This document shows positions 47,392 through 59,306 of a stretch of 64,000 bases of DNA, one piece after another; the stretch's first letter is position 1; every line of letters begins with the position of its first letter. This DNA comes from Trichinella spiralis (taxonomy: Eukaryota; Nematoda; Enoplea; Trichinellida; Trichinellidae): NCBI GenBank assembly GCA_000181795.3, contig CM012953.1, positions 6,806,034 to 6,870,033 on the forward strand, written 5' to 3'. A program made the position numbers and the translations under genes. The notes beneath the pieces were generated by a model. The model made no database searches. It was not told where the DNA came from and saw only the letters and a program-made list of their open reading frames with translations.

Positions 47392-50300
47392 TTATTCATT
47401 TTCAGGCGGTGCAATCTGGTATGTGATCAAATATTCCGGATAAGCCTGAAAAATGCAAACATCACTTAAACAAACATATGCATAATCGAGAAATGAAATA
47501 CCTGTTCGCCTCTGTAGATTACATACTCAGGATAGGTTAAGCCATAGCCGGATGGTTTTCCAATTATTGAATGATGACCCGGCGGAGCGTGTGCCAATTT
47601 CATCGCAGTTGTATGGCCGAACGATTTTCCCAAAATTACCCGACACAAAAGTAACTGCCTAATTTCGATCAGAATAAATATTCAAAAAAAAAATTAAAAT
47701 TAAAATCCAATTCAACAACCTCTTTCTTACCTGTGACAAACGTAACAAGATTTATCTTTGTGAGGCAAACATCCAGTGCCACCTCCAATACCATAGACGT
47801 ACTGATTGCTTTTGCTGGAATGTTCGGCAAAATAGATGCCTATTGTATTAAATATAAATTTTCTTCAATTTTTTCTCAATCCTCAAAAAATAATCTTCCC
47901 AACTTCACTATTACCTGCCCCGAACATGCCACCAATGTAAGCATGCCGCTCGTCGAATCCCTTCTGAACAATAGCGTTCACAAACGGAGAACCGTGGAAC
48001 AGCAGTTTCTCGTTGTGCTGACCACTGTTCTCTTCGGCTATATCGTCTCGTCTACGAATATAACGTTCCCAAAGTCGTCGATTGAATACTTTTTGCACCT
48101 GAAAATGTAAAATTGTATTAAGCCAAAATAATAATTTTTCACACAAACACACATTTACAAAATTATTATTATTATTACAATCTTTCTCACCTTTGAAATA
48201 TTATACTTAGTAAAAACACCTCCCGCTCCGGCCGGATCACTGTGAGGCACTATAGTACTTTGCATCTAAATGAAATTCAAAAATAAACAATACAAATTTA
48301 TTTATTTTTCATACTGTTTTCTTCTCTACAAAACAAATATACTACACACCTCATCTTCAACAGCCAAAAATTCCAAATGATCAGTAGGCAGTGGCACCAA
48401 AACAGCCCCATTAAAACCAACCGGAGTAGACGGAAATCCAGGCATGCTGCAACCGACTACAAAATTTAAAAATATTAACAACGCTGAATAATAATATAGA
48501 TTGATTAAGCTTCAATTAAAAAAAATACTCGGTTGGCCGATGGTCAACTTTTCAATGCTTCGAATCAACTTGTGACGTATTCCATACGTACTAACACCAA
48601 TAGCTTTCAAATCTTCGTGCGACATTTCGACCAAAACATCCAGTGTAATCTAGAAAAATATTTTTTGAAAACATACTAATAATAAATTATAAAAAACAAA
48701 TAAACAACACAAATAAATAAATAAATAATACTTGTTCTTTGTAAAATAAATCTTTCAAACATTCGAGACCGATGCTTTTTAAAAACAAAGGTACGCTCAT
48801 TTCAGCCAAAGGTTTGTCTCGTTCTTGATGCAAAAAATCCCTGGCCCGATTCTGTTGCTGCTGTTGCTTAATCGGATACTGTAAAATAATAGTTATTTGT
48901 TGGTCAAAAAAATAATAATAACATCTAAATATTGCGTATAAAAATCACTTTTTCCGTCGATTGGTCGGCAGAATTGGAACTGAACGTCGTGGAAAAGCTG
49001 AAAATATCATTCAACATTAACACCAAATGAACAAATAATAAATATAACTTCTTCATTTGCATACTTATCAACAGCGTTGGTGGAATTTTCGCCTGAAGGT
49101 ATTGCCGTAAACGAAGACACGACCGGCAACAGCTCATCAGGAGATGCAATCAAAACAGTATCCAAACGACCAGTAGACGGCATGGCATCTTGCAAAAGAA
49201 CGCGAACATCATCAGCCGTCGCCAATTCCAGAGGAATTTGATTTTCTTGATTGCGAATTGTTGGATCGGCTCCGTGATTCAACTTGAAAATAATGCACAA
49301 CCTTAGCAGACGAAATAACATTCAGCGACAGAATATTTCCCAACATACCAACAAAGTGACCAGATGGGTACGACCTTTCTGCGCAGCCTCGTGCAGCGGC
49401 GTAAAGCCCCACAAATCTTGAGCATTCACGTCGCCCTTGTTCTGAATCAGCAGATGCGCAATTTCCAAATGCTGAAACAACATAAGGGATTGTGATGTAT
49501 GCAAATTGCAAATAAAAAAAGAATATTAAATTCTATCATTTACGCCGTAAGAGGCAGCGTTGTGCAACGGAATCAAACCACCCTTGTCCTGTGCATTCAC
49601 ATCAGCTCCCATGCTGATCAAATATTCCGCTACGTCGTAATTGTTGTAGCCAGCTGTAAGAACATCAATTAATTGTAATAGATAATTCTGAACAAGAAAA
49701 CAACAGAGCATCCATTCATTACCAGCCAAATGCAAAGGCGTGGAATTTCGACCCTGACCATCTCGACAACTCACATTTTCTGCAGTGACAAGTTTCTTAA
49801 CTTTCTCCAAAGATCCCGTTTTTGCTGCATCCAAAATAGCCGAATCTCCTATTAAAAAAATAAAAGTAAAAACATATATTGCATTTCATTTTTCAATTCA
49901 ATCGTCAAATACCTCGCAACAAATCGGCCACGTCGTCATTTTCACTGTCTTTGATTAAATCCAGCGGGGTGTGGCCATCTCGATTGGTTCTCGTCTTGTC
50001 CGCGCCGTTCGCCAGCAGCAGCTTGCAAATGTCGAATTTCCCTTTGGCAGCTGCCTCGTGCAATGGGGTAAACTTCCACAAATCGGCAGCATTCACGTCG
50101 GCACCTTGCTGCAAGAAAATAACAAAACCAAAAAAAAGGCATTTCAAATCAAATCAAATCAAACAACTCGGATATAGATCAATTCACCTGAACAAGAAAT
50201 TCTGTCACTTCGTAATGACCGTACGAACAAGCATTGTGCAATGGAACCAAACCGCCTTTGTCTTTCGCATGAATATCCGCTCCGGATTGGACCAGAAATT

Positions 50301-53300
50301 TTACCACTTCCAAACGATTATAACCAGCAGCAAAATGCAGTGGAGTAGAATGACGACCTTCCACATCGCGACAGTTGATCAAAGATTGTTTATCATCCGA
50401 TTGATTCAGTACAACTTTCACCATTTCCAAATCGCCAGCCTTAGATGCTTCCAGTAAACGATGTTCCAACGATTCACGAGCTCTTCTACTCACAACTGTT
50501 GGATGTTCCTCTATAAAACAGAAAAATATAAAACAAAAAACTCAGTACAACAACAGACATCTCATTAAATTTCCGCATCTTTCATTATTTAATTTTACCA
50601 GCGCAGTGTATTAATTTTTTTAAGTTCTTCTTTCAAAAATAAATAACATCGATAATATATTTAATAATTAAACGCCTCATGTACAAACTGAATTTAAAAT
50701 TTTAATAAGTTACCTAAAACTTGAACGACCATGCCAACTGCCAATTGTCTGGCAGTAAGTCCATGCAAGTTGACCGAACTTGCATCAATGCCATGGTCAA
50801 GCAACAATTTGCACATGGAAACCAAACCCTTTTTAGCGCATCTGTGCAAGCAGGTTTGCCCTTCCCCGTCAAATAGGTTAATCTAAATTTTTATAATAAA
50901 TAATACATTTAAAAATAAAAAAAAGAGAAAATAACAAACGTTAGCTCCTCTGAGAAGCAGAAACTCAACCAATTCCAAAGCATCTCGATCGGCAGCAACA
51001 TGTAGTGGACCAAGGAGATGTTTGTTTCTTTCATCTATATTGACTCCAACTGAAATCACAGCTTCAACCATTGATAAACAATTTGCATGTGTTGCTTCGC
51101 ATAAAACGTGCTTTAAAAATAAAAAATTACATTTATCAACCAATAACAGTGCGTGTAAACAAAAAAACAAAGCGTGTAAAAATACCAGAGCATTCTGGCC
51201 TGTATAAGAATGCCTAAAACTGGCCGTTTCGGAAGAAAGAAATGTACGAAATTTGTTAATATCACCCGAATTACATGCATTCAGCAAACTGTGGCCTTGG
51301 TACTCTTCTAAATTGAATGAGAAATTTACATTCTGATGAAAAAATTTCATCGTAAAATACGCATACTTGTCAACAATTCGCGCAGTTCAACAGTAGGAGC
51401 TAAATCAATGGGAGTTTTTCCATTGGAATTTTTCACTGTTGGATTGGCACCGTGTGCCAGAAGGCAAATGCATACTTCAGTTCGACCTTTAATTGCGGCT
51501 TCGTGTAATGGCGTAAACTGCCAAAGATCAGTCGCATTTACATTGGCACCATGCTGAAGTATAACTTGAATAAAATAAATTACAAATCAGATTAATTAAA
51601 ATTAATTTAAACCTTTATAAGCAATTCTGTAACTTCCAAATGACCATATGAGCAAGCGTTGTGCAAAGGAACAAGCCCTCCTTTATCTTGCACATGCACA
51701 TCAGCAAAAAATTGCAATAATAATTGCACTATTTGCGTTCGATTATATCCGGCAGCCAAGTGAAGTGGAGTAGACTACAACACAAAGATTCAACTAAAAT
51801 AAATCCATGATACATCAAAGTATTAAATACCTTTCTACCATCATTAGCATGAATATTGACACTAAGTGGTGTTACGAGAGAAAGCAGCACCTCTTCGTTG
51901 CCATTTCTTGCAGCTTCAAGTAATTCTTCTTTGCGATATTCACCTGAAGCATCATTAAAAATTTTTCCCTTAATTTTGAAAGATCATATAATTTTAACCG
52001 TACATACCTGTAAAAACCTCTTTCACAACAGAATCTGCAATATCGAGAGGTGTCTTTCCATCCAAATTTTGAACTAACGGGTTAGCACCATTCTGAAGTA
52101 AAACTAAAAATAAATAATTAATTAACTGCATACATATACAGAAAGAAACAAATAAATACAAAGAGAAATGAATACATGTAACACAAACAAACCTATGCAA
52201 ACATCAACTTTTCCTTTAAGAGCGGCTTCGTGCAGTGGTGTATATCCCCAGTGATCGACTGCGTTCGGATCAGCACCATTTTTAATCAACATTTTGGTCA
52301 CTGCTGCATGGCCAAACGAACACGCATTATGCAAAGGCACGAGACCTCCTTCGTCACGCACTTCAGTGTTTGCGCCAGCCAAAAGAAGAATCTCAACTAC
52401 ATCCTTTCGCCCAAAACCTAAACCGGTATGTTTCATTAATAATACGTTCAAAAATAACATGCCGGAATAATTAATTCTCAAAAATAAAAACTAACAATGA
52501 ACTACAAAAAATAAATGCACAATTTCCTTCAAACAATAATGTTCGACATAATTGAATAATTTCACGCAATTATTTACAAACATTGGGAATTCAAAATGTT
52601 CATATCAAACGTTTTATAAAACAAAATTACTATTATCTTCAACTAGACTTTTTGAAATATTACACAAAATAAGTTACATTTTTCAAAAACTTCAAATAAC
52701 AAAAACAACATAAACAAAATTTAGCTATTATTAAATAAACAAAAAAAATTAAAATAATATAAATTTCAAAAGCAATTTTTAACGTAAGTTTGTTATTTGC
52801 ACTTGCGCATCAATTTTAATTACAGTTGTTGTTAAGGATAAAAATGTTAGCAAATTTTGTTTTCGTTGTAAAACAGATATTCGATAAAAAATTAATACGC
52901 ATTTTCATATTTTAAAAATGTTTTACACTAGCTGTAAAAATATAATAATTAACTTTGAAATGACCAAACCAGAATCATACTTTCATATTTTTACAAAGTG
53001 CACTGAACGTTTTATTTTTTTTTACAGAGCTACTTTCCACAAAAATTTTCAAATTACACGTCAGAAACATTCTCTGTTTAACTCTAACTAATTTCTGCCT
53101 ACTTTTAATTTTCGCTTTTGGAATTATATACTGCAAATATTAACTTAAAACTTTTTGGTTATTATAGAATTCCATTTTTAAAACACTCGTTTACATTTCA
53201 CAAAAACAGCACTACCTTTATAAACAAATTATAATGCAATTAACAGAGTAAATATTTAAAATCTCAAAATTCGCAAACCTGCCGCAAAATGTAGAGGTGT

Positions 53301-53480
53301 TGATTTACGGCCAACAGTATCATGGCAGTTCAAATTTTTAGCATTGACAAGTTTCTTCACACGTCCCAAATCACCATCACGGCATGCTTCAAATAAGTCA
53401 CGATTTGAATCACTGATGACACGACCGACAGCAGAGAGACTAATTTTCGGGCGCTGTCCACGATTAATTCTGCAAGACAT
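47392..53480 (-). CDS. TNKS: Tankyrase (ankyrin-repeat poly(ADP-ribose) polymerase with SAM domain)
   Basis: More than 20 exons on the minus strand encode roughly 1,180 residues. The first are 53480-53279, 52417-52193, 52103-52008, 51943-51831, 51774-51613, 51553-51367, 51307-51186, 51110-50940, 50882-50714, 50510-50188, 50108-49913, 49848-49723, 49653-49544, 49471-49349, 49282-49065, 48997-48949 and 48878-48732; SAM and PARP exons follow. The N-terminal ankyrin clusters repeat [13 protein letters not shown] and [10 protein letters not shown] blocks. A SAM domain ([17 protein letters not shown]...[18 protein letters not shown]) and a PARP domain ([37 protein letters not shown]) complete it, so the H-Y-E catalytic triad is present. 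A CHC2-type zinc motif of the tankyrase PARP is visible ([12 protein letters not shown]). The enzyme PARylates ankyrin-bound partners (axin, NuMA and others) in the human system. The HPS region of human TNKS1 is absent, as in TNKS2. Intron 1 (52418-53278) is by far the longest. Confidence 0.95.
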
Positions 53481-53940
53481 TTTGCCTAACAGGCAAATGA
53501 GTTCCCGCCTATCGATAAGACGAAATTTGCCTTAACTTTAACAAAATTCAGCTAATCGTTTTGATTTCTGGATAACTAAGGAAAACATGCAGTGCAAATA
53601 ACCTGACTTTAACAAGTTGCAATTATATTACAGTAAGAATATGATTTGTAAGATGATTGTATATGATTCTACTCAAAAATTTACCTGAAAAATAATTTGC
53701 CAATTAAAATAATAACATAAACATGTATTAGAAATTTAAACTATTTCAAATATTATTATTTCTTTATATACACATTTTCAATGGATAAGATTTCTAAATA
53801 CAGTACCCTAAACATAATAATATCATAAATTCATACTATGATATGCTTTATAAATTATATTATTAATAAAAAACATGAAAATCAAGAGTAGTTCCTAAGT
53901 TTAAAAAATCTAAAACAAAGCTAATTACTAAACGGGATGG
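53481..53940. other. Tankyrase upstream region
   Basis: AT-rich sequence between the tankyrase ATG and the retroelement fossil. No gene seen. Confidence 0.4.
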
Positions 53941-56250
53941 TATACTTCGTGCCAAATTTTCAACGAACAACACCACGAAGGTCCAATAAAATAGCGCGTT
54001 CAACGACCATTAAAACAGGGAAGTGAAAATCTGGCCCAAACCGTAATACAGGTATTTTATAATACGCATAAGACACAGGCAGCGCTGAAAAATATGCAAA
54101 AAGTATTACAAAGACTACAGTACATGATGTACCTGAGCGATCTCACTACAGTAACCTTGTTTTTAGCTGATGTCTTTATTCATCGTCAGTCTCGTGACAC
54201 GCACTCTCCTCGCTAATCGTAGTTATCCACGACAATTAATGACTCGTGAGTGATACTTGCTACGGTGCCATCACGTCGCAACACGAACGACGCGAGAAAC
54301 GGAATCTCGACCTTCAACGCAGCCCACCCTGAACTGTGGTTCCTGCGTCTTGATGTATTTTTTCCACTTCGATGAAGCCAGCAAGCTCCACATGGCTCTC
54401 AACGCGATGCCCGATGAAAGGGTCAGCTAATTTTGAGACTTTCTGTCGAGCGTCTGAAACCTGCCGAACCCGTTCACAACTTTCAGACAGCTATGCTTGG
54501 AGTGCATCACGCAGACAAAAGCCCAGCGCATTCTACAAGCGATGACGAATGAGAAGCTCAACGACGACAAACCGTCGCAGTTCCTACGCCGGATAGAACG
54601 ACTCCTCGGCTGCGCTTCACAGGACGTTGCCGGGCAGTTGTTCCTCAGCAAAGTGCCGCAGTCCATCCGCACTGCCCACGCTCCTTTTCAAGACCGGATC
54701 GCAGCACTCCAATCCACCACAGCCGTCAGAAAAAGCTTGCAGCTAGGACATCAGCAGCTTCACAAGCCGCCTGGAACGTTTTGAATCACTATTCCAGAAA
54801 TTCTTCCAATGCCAAGACCAACGTGTTTTTATCACCGTCGTTTCGGCGACGAAGCCCGAAAGTGCGTCCCACCCTGTTCGTGGGGGTAACAACACCGGCG
54901 CTCGACGCTAATGGCCGTCGTGTCGTTAGAAATTCACAGCCGTTGTCTGTACACAACCGGCGTTTATTAATTGACAATTGGGCTGCGGTAAGCTTGCTAT
55001 CTGCCACGGCGTCACAGAAACAACAAGTGCGTCCAGCGTCCAATGAACCAATATTGCAAGCAATTAAAGGAGAAATAATCTCGGCAAGGAAATAATCACT
55101 GTCCAATTATCTGACCTCTCAGCTTTGATCTGGACGTTTATCGTCTCCAACGTGCAAGCCGCCATCGTGGGCGCCGACTTTCTCTACCACCACCATGCAA
55201 TAGCGGTCGGCATCAAACGCTCAAGACTTATAATGGCACCCAATAACGCCCCTGCGTCATCAATCAACGGCGCACTCGCCATTCAGTCTACTGACAAATA
55301 TCAGTCCTTGCTTGCATGTTTTTACCCATATCAAAAGGATATCACTCAAGCCGCAGTAAAGCAGCTTGAACCTAACATCATCTCGCATGCAATAGAAGCA
55401 GCCGATTCATTGCAAGCCCCGACGATTAATGCCACAGAAGCTACAGGTAGCCAACGGCCTATTTGGGCGAGGCATAATACGGCCGTCCAACAGCTGCTGG
55501 GCGTCGCCACTGCACATGGTACTTGTAATGTATCAGATAATCTTGTTCGAAGATACTGGGAATACGTTAGAAACGGGAGTGAGTTAATGTGTGTGTGCGT
55601 GCCTTAGTTCCTAGCGTGTGTTGTTTTTGTCCAAACAAAAGTATACTTAACCTTCATCATGATAAGACATTACAGCACCCAAGTGGCAAGCCGCTCAGTG
55701 GGGACTGCTGTAGCTTGAACTGTTGCACCACGCCGGACCGGTACTCGCTGCCACATTTAGCCGATTTAGCACACTCCTACCATATCCCAGTGCAACTTCA
55801 ACGTCTTTCTGATGATTTTAATTCACGGTGGTGCACCACCTCCACCCGACAACCGAGTATGCCCTATGGTAGACGCGTCTGACCACACAATCGGAGCAGT
55901 CTTCCAGCAGCAGGTGAAAAACTCATGGCAGCCGCTGGCATTATTCTCCAGGCGCCTTTCTTTGACACAGAAAGTACTACCACATCTTCAAATGGTGATT
56001 TATTGGCAGCATATCATGCGGTCAGACACTTTCGTCACGCGTGGAATTTTTTGGTCTGCACCGACTATGCACAGCGTTAAAGAAGACCTCAACTGCTCGG
56101 CAGCGGAAATGTTGGATGGCTCGGTTTTGCGTTTACCAGTCGATTTCTTCATGGGCGACGCCAGCACCGGCGCAGCGACCTGACGGCGTTTGCGGAGGCA
56201 CTCAGAAGGCCTGCGGCCAACGACGTCCTGATATTGTGCAGCCATGCATC
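53940..56250 (+). mobile_element. Ty3/gypsy-type LTR retrotransposon fossil
   Basis: A GC-richer block with remnants, in order, of gag (KPSQFLRRIERLLG-like), an aspartic protease region, and reverse transcriptase/RNase H (DASDHTIGAVFQQ-like). These match the Ty3/gypsy order. It is broken, with several interruptions and large missing parts, and no full pair of terminal repeats was seen, so it is not recent. A short block near its left edge (53983-54010) matches 64-92 of this window and could be terminal-repeat sequence. The element sits upstream of tankyrase, between it and PLAA. Confidence 0.8.
53983..54010. repeat. Short repeat shared with 64-92
   Basis: CCAATAAAATAGCGCG, then one C/T difference, then TCAACGACCA, is found at both places on the same strand. 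The core is about 27 bp with one mismatch; similarity fades over a further 10-15 bp on each side. At 64-92 it forms part of the CCAAT array before SNRNP35. Confidence 0.75.
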
Positions 56251-56918
56251 ATGCAAGGGGCCAACAGGATGAACAGCTTCTATATCGCTATATATATATA
56301 CATGCATATATATAGCTGCATATCTGTTTATTGGCTATTTCAGTGACAACAAATCTCTGATGATTGTCATAAAAATCAATAATCTTTTTTCATTTTTGCA
56401 AAATTTGCTGTACAGGTTTCAAAAGTGCAATCGGTTTATTGCTTTGCATTGTTTCTTCTTTAACTCATACAATACAGACTGATAAATAATGTGATTTTTT
56501 TTTCAATAAACAGTAGCAACATGCATATGATTGCTGTTCATTGTAACTAACAGTGTCGTCGAATATCGATAAAAGTGAAAAAAAAAACGTAAATGCTGAT
56601 TGATTCATTTCTCACTGAATTAAAAACAATTATTTTTCCCGTAATGAATATTTTTTTCACACGAATTATTATTTTGGTTAATAATTTGAGAAATGATGAC
56701 AAAAAGGAAAATAAATATATTTTATAATAATACCATATCGAAATACTATTATTGTTCGGCATGTTTTTTTCAAAAATTACTTTTCGCGACTAGGAGAGAG
56801 AAAGGATATTATTATAGGAGAAGAAGAAGAAGAAAGTGAGACGAAAAATACCGAACAAACACAATTAAGCAGAAAAAAGAAAGACAGATAGAAAGAAAGC
56901 AATAAATTAATTTTCCAA
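56251..56918. other. Interval between retroelement fossil and PLAA
   Basis: Contains a (TA)n tract at about 56287-56300, AT-rich sequence and purine-rich runs (GAAGAA near 56820-56840). Presumably holds the PLAA 3' UTR. Confidence 0.5.
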
Positions 56919-59306
56919 TCAAATACTCCTGAGCATTGCTTCGATTGTTCTAGCGTTGTGTTTGTCGTTTTCGTTGCAAACGCAGTCCTTCACTTTGGAT
57001 ATCAGCTGTTCCAGCTGGCTGGTTTTGGCCAAAATGACCAATGGTCTGTCACCCCAGAGCAGTGTCAGCATGAGTTGCAAAATGCCGGCCAACTCCGCCT
57101 CTTCAATAAGCCTCGACGTGGTTCCAAGTTGCTGCTGCAGCCGTTCCGTGATCATGTTCAGCATGTTGCTCTTCCGTTCATACCGTACGTCGTCGTCCAT
57201 CTCGTGCTGGTGGTAGACGTAGGCGTAGTTGGCCAAAGCGGCAACGGCGGCCATCCTGGCCGATTTCTTCTCACCTTGCAGAGCATCCACCAATACCGGC
57301 ATGCAGATGTGCTCGCAGTCGAGCATCGACTGCCGGGATGCTTTGTAGAGGAACGAGTTGGCAAAGAGACGGCAGACGACCGTCTGAAATTGGCTGTAAT
57401 TGGGGGAATGTTTGTCGGACACCAGCGAGCAGAGGAAGCTCAACAAGTGCCGGTCGGCGTCGACGAAAAACTGCTCACATCCGGTGCCGTCCAAAATGAC
57501 AAGCCTCAATAAGTCGATCACCGGAACCAGATGTTCAGTCGGCCAGCGAAGCATCTTGTCCACCAATGGGAAATGGTTCCTGTTCGGTTTGCACGGTTTG
57601 GTGCTGAGCAATTTTTCCAACGAGTCCATCTCTGACGAACTGATTCGAGCATCCTCTTCTAGCAGCGCTTCGTTGAACTCTTTCAGCTTGCTAATTAGCT
57701 GCTTGGCGCTGAAGCTGTCCACCACTTGGTAACGTCGAAGCGGTATGTCGTCACTGACCGGCTTCAACGGGTCCAAATTTTCGACCACATTCTGCGTGGG
57801 CACGTAACGACCGGCACCGGTCAGCGGATCCGAACCGTCCTGGTCAGAATTGCCAGTCCAGGCGACTGAAGCTGGGCGTGGCTGCTCTTGGCCTACAGTG
57901 TTCTTTTCGATAAAACTGACCACTTGGTTGAAATAAGCTTGCGGCAAATTGTGCTTGCGAATGAACGTCTGGGCTACGTGATGCACATCGTCGCCGATGT
58001 TGTACGGTAATTTGATCGGCGGATGACCGTCTGCAATGTCCACGTCAAACACATAGTCGTACTCTTTGCCGAGATAGGTCGGCTTGGCTTTCGGCTGATC
58101 GGGAGTGCCGACAATATCGCCCAATTTCAGCCAACGCTGTTCCACACTGGACCACTGGTACAATTCTGCTTGGTTGTTGTTGTTGCGATTCAGTATCATT
58201 TTCGTGGCGCCGTCCCTATTGCCCGGTTCGTTCAAAGCTTCCAAGCCGGGCAGGTCGGTCTTTTTCAAATTGCCGATCATCTCTTCGGCTTTGGTGGCGA
58301 TTTGGAAACGTGCCAGCTCAAGCTCGTATTCTATAACTCTTGCCTCGTCGACCGTCGAATCGGCTTTGTTGGGTGTAAAAATGCGGACAACGGCGTCGTT
58401 GCACGCGCAAGCAATATCCCCGTTCGACAACGCGCACACTGCCCAGACAGTTTGACAGGGCAATTGGATAGTCTGCAGGCAGGCGCCGGTGTTGGGATCC
58501 CATATACGAACGGTGTGATCCTCACTAGCGGAGGCGAACCAGCAGGACGAACCGAAACTGCTCGTCAGCGAATAGACGTAGTGCTCGTGAGCGTAGTAGA
58601 CGCGCGTGCACTGACCACTGTCCAAGTTCCACATGCGGCAGGTGTGGTCGTTGGAACAGGATAAAAACGATCGGCCGTCGGCCAGGACCGCCAAATCTCG
58701 AACACAGTCCTCGTGTCCTTGGAACGTAGTCGTGATGACGCCATCTTGCCAAAGCTTGATCGTCTTGTCCGCCGAACCGGACAGTAAGTCGCCGGAATCG
58801 GAATTCAGAAAAATGACCGCCCAAACTGGCAGCGTGTGGCCGAACAGTGCAGTCGACTGACCGTCCTGTTTCCACAGTCGAATCGTACAGTCCCAAGAAG
58901 CGCTGGCGAACCAACCTCGTGTCGGATGACAAGCCAACGAGCAGACCGTATTCGTGTGACCAAGGAACACTCGGATCAACTCCAGACTTTCCGGATCGTA
59001 AGCTCGAATGATCGCGTCTTTTCCTGACGCCAACAAAGCCCCGGCGGCTGACCAATCGTCGCCAACGGCCGGCATCATCGCTATTGACGAAATGAAACCG
59101 TCCGATTCGTCGATTGTAGTTTGAAGCTCAAAATCTGAGGACTTTTCAACCCAACGACGCCAAATTTTCAGCTTGCAATCACGAGAGCCAGTCGCCAGTA
59201 TCTGACGACCGTCATCGCCGCTGGTCAACTCGCACAAGCAGCGCACATCTTTCGAATGGCCATGCAACGCACCGCGATATACAAACATCTCACTTTCGTC
59301 AGGCAT
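56919..59306 (-). CDS. PLAA: Phospholipase A2-activating protein (PLAA, yeast Doa1/Ufd3 homologue)
   Basis: A single uninterrupted exon of 795 residues, the same length as human PLAA. Seven WD40 repeats occupy about 1-300 (GHSKDVRCLCE, ATGSRDCKLKIW, GHTNTVCSLACHPT, SASWDCTIRLW, SGSADKTIKLW, SCSNDHTCRMW, SASEDHTVRIWDPNTG). The PFU ubiquitin-binding domain lies near 400-475 (EYDYVFDVDIADGHPPIKLPYNIGDD, in part). The PUL domain, which binds p97/Cdc48, covers about 540-795 with ARM-like helices. PLAA works with p97 in ubiquitin homeostasis, endolysosomal sorting and clearance of damaged lysosomes. The exon is GC-rich and intronless amid AT-rich, intron-rich neighbours. The start is the first ATG, which precedes the first WD repeat correctly. 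Confidence 0.96.
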   Translation of the reverse strand: MPDESEMFVYRGALHGHSKDVRCLCELTSGDDGRQILATGSRDCKLKIWRRWVEKSSDFELQTTIDESDGFISSIAMMPAVGDDWSAAGALLASGKDAIIRAYDPESLELIRVFLGHTNTVCSLACHPTRGWFASASWDCTIRLWKQDGQSTALFGHTLPVWAVIFLNSDSGDLLSGSADKTIKLWQDGVITTTFQGHEDCVRDLAVLADGRSFLSCSNDHTCRMWNLDSGQCTRVYYAHEHYVYSLTSSFGSSCWFASASEDHTVRIWDPNTGACLQTIQLPCQTVWAVCALSNGDIACACNDAVVRIFTPNKADSTVDEARVIEYELELARFQIATKAEEMIGNLKKTDLPGLEALNEPGNRDGATKMILNRNNNNQAELYQWSSVEQRWLKLGDIVGTPDQPKAKPTYLGKEYDYVFDVDIADGHPPIKLPYNIGDDVHHVAQTFIRKHNLPQAYFNQVVSFIEKNTVGQEQPRPASVAWTGNSDQDGSDPLTGAGRYVPTQNVVENLDPLKPVSDDIPLRRYQVVDSFSAKQLISKLKEFNEALLEEDARISSSEMDSLEKLLSTKPCKPNRNHFPLVDKMLRWPTEHLVPVIDLLRLVILDGTGCEQFFVDADRHLLSFLCSLVSDKHSPNYSQFQTVVCRLFANSFLYKASRQSMLDCEHICMPVLVDALQGEKKSARMAAVAALANYAYVYHQHEMDDDVRYERKSNMLNMITERLQQQLGTTSRLIEEAELAGILQLMLTLLWGDRPLVILAKTSQLEQLISKVKDCVCNENDKHNARTIEAMLRSI

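Noticed and set aside
51553-51613. Apparent GT-AA intron in tankyrase
   Set aside because: The later acceptor TTATACTTCAG gives a canonical intron and the ankyrin consensus LLIKHGANVNA.
56958-59055. Open frames antisense or in other frames over PLAA
   Set aside because: Shadows of the PLAA coding frame.
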